Source: Gammaproteobacteria bacterium (GTDB lineage: Bacteria; Pseudomonadota; Gammaproteobacteria; Steroidobacterales; Woeseiaceae). From it: 64,000 bases of DNA. The position numbers and the translations under genes were made by a program. Below are positions 46,296-55,885 of the stretch, piece by piece. Position 1 is the stretch's first letter; every line of letters begins with the position of its first letter. The DNA is taken from the NCBI GenBank assembly GCA_029863125.1, contig JAOTWB010000003.1, positions 49,481-113,480 on the forward strand, given 5' to 3'. Below the pieces are notes generated by a model that was not told the DNA's origin, ran no database searches, and was given only the letters and a program-made list of their open reading frames with translations.

Positions 46296-47090
46296 GTGGC
46301 AAATTATCTGGAAGGCGATGCATCGGCGCATTTGCGTGTCGCGCTGATCGCCGCGAAAGAAGCGGCAGATATCAGCCGTCGTTATTACGCGGGTAATTTC
46401 ACGGTAACGACGAAAGCGGATCTGACGCCGGTGACCCAGGCCGACGTCGAGTGTGAGCAGGCTATCCGCGGGACCATTCTCGAGCACTTTCCGGAGCACG
46501 GTTTCTACGGCGAGGAAACCGGCCGAACCCGGGAAGACGCCGAATTCCTGTGGCTCGTCGATCCTATTGACGGCACGAAGGGCTTCGTACGCCAGTATCC
46601 TTTTTTTTCTACCCAGATAGCGCTCATGCACAGGGGCGAGATCATCCTCGGCGTGTCCAGTGGCACGATGATGGATGAACTGGCCTGGGCGGAAAAAGGT
46701 CAGGGTGCCTGGCTTAATGGGCGGCGTTTGTCGGTCAGCGCGATAGACGACCCCGATCGTGCCGCGGTTTCTGTCGGTAACCTCAAGTCACTGGCCCGAA
46801 GCGAGGGCTGGTCGGCGCTGGGTGGCATCGTCGAACGCGCAGACCGAATTCGTGGCTACGGCGATTTTTACCACTACCACCTGCTTGCGGCCGGAAAGAT
46901 CGAAGCCGTAATCGAATCGGACGTGAATATTCTGGATGTCGCTGCGCTGTCGATCATCGTCAGTGAGGCTGGCGGCGTGTTCACGAACCTCAACGGCGAA
47001 CCGCCGGATCTGGACATTCGCTCGGTACTTGCCGCGAACCCTGCCCTGCATGCGAAATATCTTTCGTCGCTACGCGGATACGTTGCCTGA
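46296..47090 (+). CDS. Inositol monophosphatase-family phosphatase (HisN-like)
   Basis: A 264-residue Mg-dependent phosphatase. Metal sites are GEETG (first Glu), DPIDGTKGF and the C-terminal NILDVAALSIIVSEAGG, where the usual WD is replaced by LD. KADLTPVTQADVECEQAI and PFFSTQIAL look closest to the histidinol-phosphatase/IMPase branch, but 3'-phosphoadenosine or inositol phosphate cannot be excluded. GTG start with ACAGGA upstream. It overlaps the converging ABC ATPase by 21 bp. Confidence 0.75.
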   Translation: MANYLEGDASAHLRVALIAAKEAADISRRYYAGNFTVTTKADLTPVTQADVECEQAIRGTILEHFPEHGFYGEETGRTREDAEFLWLVDPIDGTKGFVRQYPFFSTQIALMHRGEIILGVSSGTMMDELAWAEKGQGAWLNGRRLSVSAIDDPDRAAVSVGNLKSLARSEGWSALGGIVERADRIRGYGDFYHYHLLAAGKIEAVIESDVNILDVAALSIIVSEAGGVFTNLNGEPPDLDIRSVLAANPALHAKYLSSLRGYVA

Positions 47091-47864
47091 GGCAATAAAC
47101 AGCTGGCGCGACCGCCAGTCGATGGCCTCCATCGGCGTCGAGTAAAGCTCGCTCAGGCGCCCGGGATTCAATATCTCGCTGGTCGGTCCGAGGTCCCAGC
47201 GACCGTCGCCGTACAGCAGCAGACAGCGATCGGCGTAGCGAACGGCCAGGTTAACGTCGTGCAGGCTGGCGATGACGATACCGCCCGCATCGGCTTTGTC
47301 ACGAAACAGCTGAAGCGCATCCAGCTGATGCTGCGGATCGAGATGATTCGTCGGTTCGTCAAGCAAGTAGGTATGCGGCTGCTGGGTCAGTACCTGGGCG
47401 ATCGCCAGGCGACGCCGTTCCCCCCCCGACAGCGTAAGGACGTCGCGGGACGACAGGCCCGCGAGGCCGACAGCGTCGAGCGCTTCGTTGGCGATGGCAA
47501 CATCGTGCTTCGACTCCCAGCTGAGTCGCCCGATGTGTGGATGCCGGCCGATCATCGCTGTGTCCAGAACGGTTGCCGGGAATATGTCGTCGACGTGTTG
47601 CGGCAATAGTGCGAGCTGCCGCGCAATGTCTCGCCTGTGCGTGGCCGCAAGATTCTCGCCGTTCAAAACCAAGCGTCCCGTCGCGGCCGGCCGCAGTCCG
47701 GCCAATGTATGCATCGTTAGTGTTTTTCCGGAGCCGTTTTTTCCCAGCACGGCAATGAGCTCGCCGCCAGAGACATCCAGTGCGAGCGCGTCGACAAGGA
47801 TGCGGCCCGCCACACTGACGCGGATACCGGTGCAGGAAAACTGGGAATCGCTGGGCTCTCGCAT
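47070..47864 (-). CDS. btuD: ABC transporter ATP-binding protein, BtuD-like
   Basis: A 264-residue ATPase of the FecCD/BtuCD importer type. Walker A GKNGSGKT (41-48), LLPQHVDDIF Q-loop, signature LSGGE (145-149), Walker B LLDEPTNHLD (DE at 169-170) and switch His in ASLHDVNLA. With BtuF, BtuC and BtuB nearby it most likely powers B12 import. Its cognate permease gene is about 11 kb away on the same strand, which is unusual because btuC and btuD often adjoin. Confidence 0.8.
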   Translation of the reverse strand: MREPSDSQFSCTGIRVSVAGRILVDALALDVSGGELIAVLGKNGSGKTLTMHTLAGLRPAATGRLVLNGENLAATHRRDIARQLALLPQHVDDIFPATVLDTAMIGRHPHIGRLSWESKHDVAIANEALDAVGLAGLSSRDVLTLSGGERRRLAIAQVLTQQPHTYLLDEPTNHLDPQHQLDALQLFRDKADAGGIVIASLHDVNLAVRYADRCLLLYGDGRWDLGPTSEILNPGRLSELYSTPMEAIDWRSRQLFIASGNVSA

Positions 47865-47905
47865 GCCGTGAGCCTAGCTCACCGAGCACCGCAGCAAAAG
47901 TAGCG

Positions 47906-48676
47906 TCAGTCGCTCAGCTTGATTTCGCGAGCCGTCAGCGGTCCGATGACAGCGTACTTGAGACTTTTAGGGATAACGGCATCGTTGGCAGCGAGCGCAA
48001 TCCGGCCACCCATGATTTCGGCATATCGCTGCGGGTAAAGCGGTTCGCGGTCGGGTTCTGCGAGGCCATCCGGGTCTACGGGCTGCCCGTCAATCGGGTC
48101 GTATTTGTCGGTAGCGCCCAGCGTGTGCAGGAATTCGTGCGCAATGATGACATGATTGGCGCCGCGATAACGGCGGCTCGCATAGCCATTGACGACGCCG
48201 ACCATGCCTTTTTGCAGCCCAACCGAGTTTTCCAGCGCAATGTCTTCCTGTGGCGCATGGTAGCGGACAAAGATCCTGACGTCCGGTTCGATGCGATCCT
48301 GATCGTCGCTTACGCTGCCGGCCCACCAGCGCATTTTCAGAGACCAGAGCATGACCGACAGTGCGTTGGGCTTGTCCCCCAGCGCCGGCGGCTGGGCGCT
48401 GACTGGCTGACCCAATTCGATTCGAACCGGTCGAGAAATCCGATTCGCATACCGGCCGGCTTCGCGCTCGATAAACGACTCGATGCCTTCGAAGTCACCA
48501 ACGCTCAAGCCCTGAATATACTCGGCTGCCGTGGCGCTGTTGTCCCCGTTTATCGGATACACCTTGACCCACAGGCTGTTGTTCCAGTCGGTGCTCCTCG
48601 CCTGTGTCAACCAGGTGCTCACTGCTACGAAAAACAACACGAATAGCAGAATTGAAATGCGAACGACTTTGAACAT
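47906..48676 (-). CDS. Membrane-anchored protein with HExxH metallopeptidase motif
   Basis: A 256-residue protein not recognised by family. One N-terminal transmembrane helix (about residues 5-24) is followed by an extracytoplasmic domain. A zinc-protease motif HEFLH (H180-H184) continues TLGATDKYD, where a further His or Asp could be the third ligand. It reads as a zincin in the periplasm, tethered to the inner membrane. It lies 14 bp from the amidase stop, in the same direction, so they may be cotranscribed. Substrate unknown. Confidence 0.65.
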   Translation of the reverse strand: MFKVVRISILLFVLFFVAVSTWLTQARSTDWNNSLWVKVYPINGDNSATAAEYIQGLSVGDFEGIESFIEREAGRYANRISRPVRIELGQPVSAQPPALGDKPNALSVMLWSLKMRWWAGSVSDDQDRIEPDVRIFVRYHAPQEDIALENSVGLQKGMVGVVNGYASRRYRGANHVIIAHEFLHTLGATDKYDPIDGQPVDPDGLAEPDREPLYPQRYAEIMGGRIALAANDAVIPKSLKYAVIGPLTAREIKLSD

Positions 48677-48690
48677 CTATAGATCCGGCG

Positions 48691-50223
48691 TTATCGGGGA
48701 TTCGGCGCGTATCTCGCGTTGGTAGCTTGCTCGAATGCGTAAGCAATCTCTATGAGCTGTTTCTCATTCCATGCTTTTCCGATGAACGAAAGCCCGACTG
48801 GCAGCCCGGATACATGGCCTGCAGGTACCGTTATGCTCGGGTAGCCCGATATCGCGGCCAGCGCAGCGCTGCCGATACTGTAGTTGTCGCCATTCACGTG
48901 ATCAATCATCCAGGCGGGGCCGTTGGTTGGCACGACGATCGCGTCGAGTTCGTGCTGATCCATAGCGCTGTCGATCGCTGCCCTCGCAAGCCGCTTGCTT
49001 GTCTCGAGCGCTTCGAGGTATTTCGGGTCGGTCAGCGGCCCCTTTTCTTCTGCCTCGAGGAAAACGTCCTGGCCGAAGATCGGCATGACGGCCGCGGCAT
49101 GCGCATCGTTAAAAGCGATCAGGTCGGCAAGGCTCTTGACGGGAGCACCTGATTTCTCCAGGTAGTTGTTCAGGTCGGTGCGGAATTCGTAGAGCAAGAC
49201 CTCGTACTCCGCATCATGCATATTTGCCGCTTCGTACTCGATGTTGTCGACGACTGTAGCGCCCTGTTCGCCAAGGACCGCGACGCTTGACTCAAGAAGA
49301 GCATCGACGCCGGGGTTCGATCCGGCTCCGCGGAAGGAACGGATAACACCGAGCCGTTTTTCGCGCAGCCCGTCGGCGGTCAGGTTCGACGAGTAGTCAT
49401 GGTGTATTCCAGCGTCTGCGGTTGCCGGATCGTCGGCATCGATGCCCGTCATCGCGGTCAGCAGCATGGCGGCATCGCGTACGGATCGCGCCATCGGGCC
49501 CGCCGTGTCCTGGCTGTGTGCGATGGGGATAATGCCGCTGCGGCTCACGAGTCCGAGCGTTGGTTTAATCCCGACAATGCCGTTTACGCCGGCCGGACAA
49601 ACGATAGAACCATCGGTCTCGGTGCCAATCGCAAGGACCGTCAAATTGGCGGCGACAGCAACGGCCGAGCCGCTTGACGAACCGCAGGGTGTTCGTGCGG
49701 TGTCATAGGGGTTCTTTGTCTGTCCGCCGACGCTACTCCAGCCACTGGAGGATCGCGACGACCGAAAATTGGCCCACTCACTGAGATTGGCTTTACCGAG
49801 TATTACAGCACCGGCGTCGCGTAAACGCTTGACGACAAAAGCGTCCGCCGGCGGCGCGTGCTCGGCCAACGCGAGGGAGCCTGCGCTCGTGTGCATCCGG
49901 TCGGCCGTATCGATGTTGGCTTTCAGCACGACCGGAATGCCGTGCAGCGGACCGCGCGGGCCCGATGCTTTCCACTCGGCATCCAGAGAACGCGAAATAT
50001 CGAGCGCATCCGGGTTGACCTCTATTATCGAATTCAATCGAGGTCCGGAACGGTCGATCATTTCGATGCGCCGGACGTACCACTCGACGAGTTCTTCGGA
50101 ACTGATCTCGCCGCGCTGAAACTGGTCGTGGAGAGCAGCGACGCTCGTCTCTGCGTAGTCGCGGTGGCCGCCACTGCAGGCAGCGAGCAGGAAACAGATC
50201 AGCGCCAGCGTGGCTATTTTCAA
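48691..50223 (-). CDS. Amidase signature-family lipoprotein
   Basis: A 510-residue amidase. The signal peptide ends in lipobox LAAC (C16). The Ser-cisSer-Lys triad lies at K101 (VVLKANIDT), the Ser-rich CGSSSGSA (cis-Ser about 183) and TETDGSIVCPA (nucleophile about S206). The family hydrolyses amides; a periplasmic lipid-anchored form is uncommon but known. Substrate unknown. It follows a strong terminator and probably has its own promoter. Confidence 0.85.
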   Translation of the reverse strand: MKIATLALICFLLAACSGGHRDYAETSVAALHDQFQRGEISSEELVEWYVRRIEMIDRSGPRLNSIIEVNPDALDISRSLDAEWKASGPRGPLHGIPVVLKANIDTADRMHTSAGSLALAEHAPPADAFVVKRLRDAGAVILGKANLSEWANFRSSRSSSGWSSVGGQTKNPYDTARTPCGSSSGSAVAVAANLTVLAIGTETDGSIVCPAGVNGIVGIKPTLGLVSRSGIIPIAHSQDTAGPMARSVRDAAMLLTAMTGIDADDPATADAGIHHDYSSNLTADGLREKRLGVIRSFRGAGSNPGVDALLESSVAVLGEQGATVVDNIEYEAANMHDAEYEVLLYEFRTDLNNYLEKSGAPVKSLADLIAFNDAHAAAVMPIFGQDVFLEAEEKGPLTDPKYLEALETSKRLARAAIDSAMDQHELDAIVVPTNGPAWMIDHVNGDNYSIGSAALAAISGYPSITVPAGHVSGLPVGLSFIGKAWNEKQLIEIAYAFEQATNARYAPNPR

Positions 50224-50282
50224 CGGAGTGCTCCTCGCGCGACACGGCCCGGTGCCCGGAGTCTCATTCTGCCAAAGAAAAA

Positions 50283-50306
50283 GCCCTGCGGCGTTAGCGG
50301 CAGGGC
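50283..50306 (-). terminator. Intrinsic terminator for a leftward transcript
   Basis: Stem GCCCTGC / GCAGGGC with a 10-nt loop, followed on the minus strand by TTTTTCTTT (50282-50274). It would end transcription arriving from the AT-rich unit at 50.37-50.65 kb before the amidase gene. A shorter T run on the other side could act rightward. Confidence 0.75.
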
Positions 50307-50370
50307 CAAATTCTCTTTTTTATCAAAAGAGGTAATTGCGAATTCGATAACCGGTGACAGCGTGTTTTAA

Positions 50371-50568
50371 TTATAGTTGGATTTCGATCTTCTTGTTTTT
50401 GTAGTTATTTTTCTTCTGGCGTCTAAATCCTGTACCTGACCGGATGTTGTTACCGACTGCAATTACACTTCGCTTGGGCAGAATATTAAAAGCAAGTCTT
50501 GTGCCAACCTGTCCGCAAGCCCCGAAATTGCAGCGAACGCCCCGTACCATCTGCCGATTCGGCGTCAA
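50371..50568 (-). CDS. Small basic protein or small RNA in an AT-rich orphan unit
   Basis: A 65-residue frame from TTG at 50568 (or 59 residues from ATG at 50550), very basic at the C terminus (FRRQKKNNYKNKKIEIQL), with an otherwise uncharged core (VGTRLAFNIL). Family not recognised. It has a -10 TATAAT upstream and an intrinsic terminator downstream, so it is transcribed; whether the product is protein or RNA is open. No clear ribosome binding site. Base composition here is noticeably more AT-rich than the flanks. Confidence 0.4.
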   Translation of the reverse strand: MTPNRQMVRGVRCNFGACGQVGTRLAFNILPKRSVIAVGNNIRSGTGFRRQKKNNYKNKKIEIQL

Positions 50569-50768
50569 TTCTGGACGGTTTTTGTAAAGCGAATCGACAC
50601 GCTAACGGGCCTGCCCATAACCTGTTGTCGTAAGAGCCTATTATAATTAGTTGATATATATAGAAAAATATCACTGGTTTTACGAGCTGCCGCGCTATAT
50701 GGTCGTTCGGGCACGATTTTCATTATGTTTAATCGCCGTTCGGGCCAGGGCCAAACCCGGAAATTTGG
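50569..50768 (-). promoter_or_regulatory. AT-rich promoter region of the orphan small gene
   Basis: Minus-strand -10 TATAAT (50645-50640) in an A/T-rich run (TATATATA near 50655). No good -35 at 16-18 nt. Transcription would begin near 50633, about 65 nt before the frame. The rest up to the amidohydrolase gene end at 50769 shows no gene. Confidence 0.4.
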
Positions 50769-52535
50769 CTATTTTGTAAATTTATTCGACACTTCTGCTG
50801 TCTTTGCGCGGTCTATCAGTCCGCTGACGCTGAAAAAGCGTCCGTTTCGCACGACAGCGACGATTTTGCGGGCGTCTCCTATGTTCGAGAGCGGGTCGCC
50901 GTCTACAAACACGAGATCCGCCGCCGCGCCTACGGCAATCCGGCCGAGCAGGGGGTCGAGGCGCAGCGCGGCGGCGGCGTTGACGCCGCCGGCCTGCAGA
51001 GCCTGTTCGGGCCGCAGTCCTGCGGCCACGAGCGCGAGGAATTCGGCGTGTAACGCAATCCCGGGCGGCAGGCCGTTCGGCTTGCTGCCCAGAACTATTG
51101 AGCTGACTCCGGCCTCGATGCGGGGTGGCTCGGCGTAGCGTCGGGCGACCGGCTCTGCAACGCCTATCAGCGCGGCCTGGCGAGCTTGCAGCAGCGCCTC
51201 CAGGCCCGGAGTCATCGAGTCGGCCATCCCGGACACCGGCCCAACCGGCCAATCGGCCGCATTCAGCAGTCGCGGACCCGGCAGCTGTTTGCCAGACCAC
51301 AGCGCGTTCAGTCGTTCGGCGTCCGGGTGCTGCGCGATGAGCGTCGTCACGCCGGTGGTAAGCAACAACGACCCGATGGCGTCGTTGATCGGGTTGGCTA
51401 AGCCAGATGCCGCGGACAGGTTTGCCAGCGCATCGATGAAGCCGGGCAGCACGGTCAGATCACCCATATCGATAACGATCGAACCCGGTCGGTCGCCGTG
51501 GGGTTCCACGGCCGTTATGCGACCGCCGTCGATGACGATATCCCTGTCCCTTTGGTATCCCCCGCCGAGCCCATCGAGCATGCGCGACGCATGAACAACG
51601 AGGCGACCATCGGGTTCATCGATGCCCGCCAGGCGGCGGCGCTCAGCCGTCGCGGGCGCCGCCGCGCTCGCTGGCTCGATCGTTGCCCGAAACGGCAGCG
51701 GTGAGGAAGTCCAGGAATCAAAAAGCCGCTGGCGAATCGTGCCGTCGGCCGTGTAGAGCATGTGTTGCCGATCGATCCAGCTGACCGGCGCGAGCACGAA
51801 GTCTTCGCCGCTCATGTAGGGCCTGACAACACGCGGCTGCGAGAGGATGACTATGTCGATCGATGAACCGGCTGCGCCTCTCCTGATGAAGGTTATCAGG
51901 CCGCCATCGGGGCGCCACGACGGCGCGGCGATTCTGTCTGCGGTTGTCAGAAAAGTCTCTTCCGGCAGTCCTCGCTGACGGAGGATCAGAGACCATTCGG
52001 CACCCTCGTGATGAACATACACGAGGTCGTTGCCGTCCGGTGACCAGGCGGGATCGGTTTCATCGCCGCTGTGATTGCTGAGGCGCCAGTGCAAGCCGGT
52101 AGGCAGATCGACTTCCCACAAATCCAGTCCGGTCCCCGTCGAACCGGACGCGTAAACGAGGCGTTCGCCGTTCGGGTGCCACGCGGGAGACAGGTCGAGA
52201 GACGCGTCGCGGCTTATTTTGCGAGACTCGTCGTTCGCGAAGCTGTATATCCAGAGCCCCTGCGATGCTTCCGTGGACGCCTGGAAAGCGATCTCGGTCG
52301 CGTCGGGAGACCAGCGTGGTCGTCGCACGGATCTCAGATTGCGAGTGATGGCCGCGGCTTTGCCGCCGCCGGGCGGCACGATCCAGATGTCCCCGGCGAG
52401 GTCGATCGCAACGCGACCGTCGCGGGCAATGTCGGCCGAAATGTTTTCCCCGCGTGAAATCGTCTCCTGGGCATCGAGGGGCGACGCCAGTATCAGGAGC
52501 CCGACAGCTGTAGTTATGACAGTCTGCATGCTCAT
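50769..52535 (-). CDS. PD40 beta-propeller plus degenerate amidohydrolase-domain protein
   Basis: A 588-residue exported protein. Signal peptide (about 1-22, ending PLDAQ). Residues 35-290 hold WD40-like PD40 (TolB-type) repeats such as RPRWSPDATEIAFQA, SPAWHPNGERLVYAS and DPAWSPDGNDLVYV. The C-terminal half resembles imidazolonepropionase-like amidohydrolases, but the metal HxH after PGFID is ALAN (L370, N372 in place of His), and the usual GTD Asp segment reads LGSKPN. The hydrolase is therefore probably inactive. It begins inside the GGT-like stop codon (ATGA). Confidence 0.75.
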   Translation of the reverse strand: MSMQTVITTAVGLLILASPLDAQETISRGENISADIARDGRVAIDLAGDIWIVPPGGGKAAAITRNLRSVRRPRWSPDATEIAFQASTEASQGLWIYSFANDESRKISRDASLDLSPAWHPNGERLVYASGSTGTGLDLWEVDLPTGLHWRLSNHSGDETDPAWSPDGNDLVYVHHEGAEWSLILRQRGLPEETFLTTADRIAAPSWRPDGGLITFIRRGAAGSSIDIVILSQPRVVRPYMSGEDFVLAPVSWIDRQHMLYTADGTIRQRLFDSWTSSPLPFRATIEPASAAAPATAERRRLAGIDEPDGRLVVHASRMLDGLGGGYQRDRDIVIDGGRITAVEPHGDRPGSIVIDMGDLTVLPGFIDALANLSAASGLANPINDAIGSLLLTTGVTTLIAQHPDAERLNALWSGKQLPGPRLLNAADWPVGPVSGMADSMTPGLEALLQARQAALIGVAEPVARRYAEPPRIEAGVSSIVLGSKPNGLPPGIALHAEFLALVAAGLRPEQALQAGGVNAAAALRLDPLLGRIAVGAAADLVFVDGDPLSNIGDARKIVAVVRNGRFFSVSGLIDRAKTAEVSNKFTK

Positions 52536-54061
52536 CAGGCGCCAGAGACGAAAACGCCACCCTCGCGTCGCGGATCGGCGGCTGCTTCAAATCCCGACGC
52601 ACTGTCGTAGACGGCCGCCGCGACGCCACCGAAGTACATGACGAGGCTAGGGAAAACGTTGACCGGCAGGTCTACGGGCGGGAGATCCAGCCCGGGTTCA
52701 GCCATGAGTTTTATGACCTCGCCACTGGTATCGACGTGCACGCGTGGATGCGCTATCGCGTCGTCGAGGGACATGCCGAGCAGCAGGTAGTTGATCAGGA
52801 ACTGCTGCAGCGCCGTCGTTATCCTGTCGGCACCGGGGGAGCCGACGGCGAGAACTGCGCCATCACGCCGTCCGACGCTCGGCGCCATGTTTGACGGCAG
52901 GCGCGAGCCCGGCGGGCCGGCATCCAGTCCACGACGGTTCAACTCGATCTCACCCAGGCAGTTGTTCAGCCAAAGGCCCGTTCCGGCCGGCATTTCGCCG
53001 GAGCCGTAGCCGGACGACGCGGTAAGCGAACAGCCGGTGCCGTGGTTATCGACGACCGATGTGTGAACAGTCGATGCCGAAGTCCAGCGAGTCAGGAGCC
53101 GACCGCTGCGCGCCGCTTCGATAAGACGCGCGGCCTCGGATGCGACATCATCGGCAAAATCCAGGTGGCGTTTGCGAAAATCGAGGCAGGCACGCTGTGA
53201 GTCGATCAGTTGCGAGAGTGCGCTGCTCGTCCAGCCGTCGAGAGGAAGGTCCGCACACGCCAGCAGCATGGCCTCAAGCACGCTGCCACCGACAGCAGGC
53301 GGCGGGTTGCTCGCGATCGACCAGTCGCCGACATCGACGACCAGCGGCGCTCGCTCGATGGCGCGGTAGCTGCGAAGGTCTTCCAGTGTCAGCATGCCGT
53401 TGCCGTCCTGGCAGTGGCCGGCAATCGCCGCAGCAATGTCGCCCTCGTAAAAAACGCGGGCCCCGTCTTCTGCGATGGCGCCCAGGCTATCGGCGAGGTG
53501 TGGCACGATGACTCGTTCCCCCGTGCCGAGCAGTGTTCTGTCCGCGTGATGCAGGGCGGCGAAGCCGTCCTCGCTCCGATTGAAAATACAGTCCCTGGAA
53601 TAACCCAGGTAGTAACGACAGGCAGCAGAAAGCGGGAATCCGTCGCGGCAGGCGCGAATAGTCGGCTCGAAAATGTCCCCCCAGGCCGCGCTGCCGTAGC
53701 GTTTCCAGGCATGCTCGATGGCTGCCAGGGTTCCCGGGACGGCGATCGAGCCGGGCCCGACCAGCGTCGTGATTCCACCGCCATAGGCCACGTTGACGCG
53801 GACCGCGCCATGACCGCGCTGATCAGGAGTGAGACCTGCACCCGGCACGGCGACGTTGCCGTCGATCGTGACCGGATCGTCGTCGGCACGCCAGATTGTG
53901 ATGAATGCGCTGCCACCCAGCGCGCAGACACCGGGCTCGGTGTTGATCGTCACAAGCGCCGCGGCCAGCGCGCAGTCAACGGCGTTACCGCCGACGGCCG
54001 CAACTTCCTCTGCCGCATCGGCGGCCAGTTGCGAGGTTGTCGCGACAGCAATTTGACTCAC
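52535..54061 (-). CDS. Gamma-glutamyltransferase-family protein, apparently cytosolic
   Basis: A 508-residue Ntn-hydrolase of the GGT family, which hydrolyses or transfers the gamma-glutamyl group of glutathione. The autoprocessing Thr is present as T331 in STVHTSVVD (canonical TTHxS), with GYGSG and GSPGADRI (usual GSPGGxRI) in the oxyanion region. N terminus (MSQIAVATTSQLAADAAEEV) lacks a signal peptide, unlike typical periplasmic GGT. It lies between frmA (37 bp) and the PD40/amidohydrolase gene (overlapping), suggesting a common operon. Confidence 0.82.
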   Translation of the reverse strand: MSQIAVATTSQLAADAAEEVAAVGGNAVDCALAAALVTINTEPGVCALGGSAFITIWRADDDPVTIDGNVAVPGAGLTPDQRGHGAVRVNVAYGGGITTLVGPGSIAVPGTLAAIEHAWKRYGSAAWGDIFEPTIRACRDGFPLSAACRYYLGYSRDCIFNRSEDGFAALHHADRTLLGTGERVIVPHLADSLGAIAEDGARVFYEGDIAAAIAGHCQDGNGMLTLEDLRSYRAIERAPLVVDVGDWSIASNPPPAVGGSVLEAMLLACADLPLDGWTSSALSQLIDSQRACLDFRKRHLDFADDVASEAARLIEAARSGRLLTRWTSASTVHTSVVDNHGTGCSLTASSGYGSGEMPAGTGLWLNNCLGEIELNRRGLDAGPPGSRLPSNMAPSVGRRDGAVLAVGSPGADRITTALQQFLINYLLLGMSLDDAIAHPRVHVDTSGEVIKLMAEPGLDLPPVDLPVNVFPSLVMYFGGVAAAVYDSASGFEAAADPRREGGVFVSGA

Positions 54062-54098
54062 TGCAATTCCGCGTTTCTTTAAATGCCGAGCCGCTTCA

Positions 54099-55420
<1,322 letters not shown>

Positions 55421-55765
55421 ATGAACAAGATCATCACTGTTGCACTGATTGCCGGTGGCCTGCTGCTTCTGGATTCTCCCGAAGCCGCCGCCCACAAAGA
55501 AGTACGCTCGGTGTACCAGCCATCACCTTACTACCGACTCGAGCTGCGGCGAACGAAACACATGCCGCATTGGCTCAAGCGCGACCGATCGTTCCGCAAG
55601 TGGTACAAGCACACGCACTTGCGCAGGACAAGACATCTCGGCTGGCACGAGCTGTATGACATTTACCGCTGGGAGCTTGCCGCCGCCCGGAAGCACCGTC
55701 GCGACGTTCGTTACTACCGCCAATACGATGATTATCGTTACGAGAGGCGAGGACATCGACACTAG
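55421..55765 (+). CDS. Small secreted His/Arg/Tyr-rich protein
   Basis: A 114-residue protein, family not recognised. Signal peptide of about 24 residues (IITVALIAGGLLLL ... AAAHK). The mature part is very basic and rich in Arg, Tyr, His and Trp (HMPHWLKRDRSFRKWYKHTHL, then YDIYRWELAAARKHRRDVRYYRQYDDYRYERRGHRH in two halves). Such composition may bind metal, nucleic acid or anionic polymers. Followed by a hairpin terminator; stands alone. Confidence 0.6.
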   Translation: MNKIITVALIAGGLLLLDSPEAAAHKEVRSVYQPSPYYRLELRRTKHMPHWLKRDRSFRKWYKHTHLRRTRHLGWHELYDIYRWELAAARKHRRDVRYYRQYDDYRYERRGHRH

Positions 55766-55793
55766 CAGCCACAGCTGTTCCTAAAGTGGAATC

Positions 55794-55821
55794 AGCCGGC
55801 CCGGATTCCTTTGGGCCGGCT
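55794..55821 (+). terminator. Intrinsic terminator
   Basis: A 9-bp stem AGCCGGCCC / GGGCCGGCT with a 10-nt loop, 28 bp after the small secreted protein stop. Only a short T run follows. Confidence 0.65.
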
Positions 55822-55885
55822 TTCCCTGTGAACCAGTCTGCTGTAAAACAGGTTCTCAGCCGTTATCCACAAGCCGTTTTACGCT

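Noticed and set aside
52535..54061. Possible loss of the GGT nucleophile because the usual TTH reads TVH
   Set aside because: The nucleophile is the first Thr of TTH, which is kept (T331); only the second position changes.
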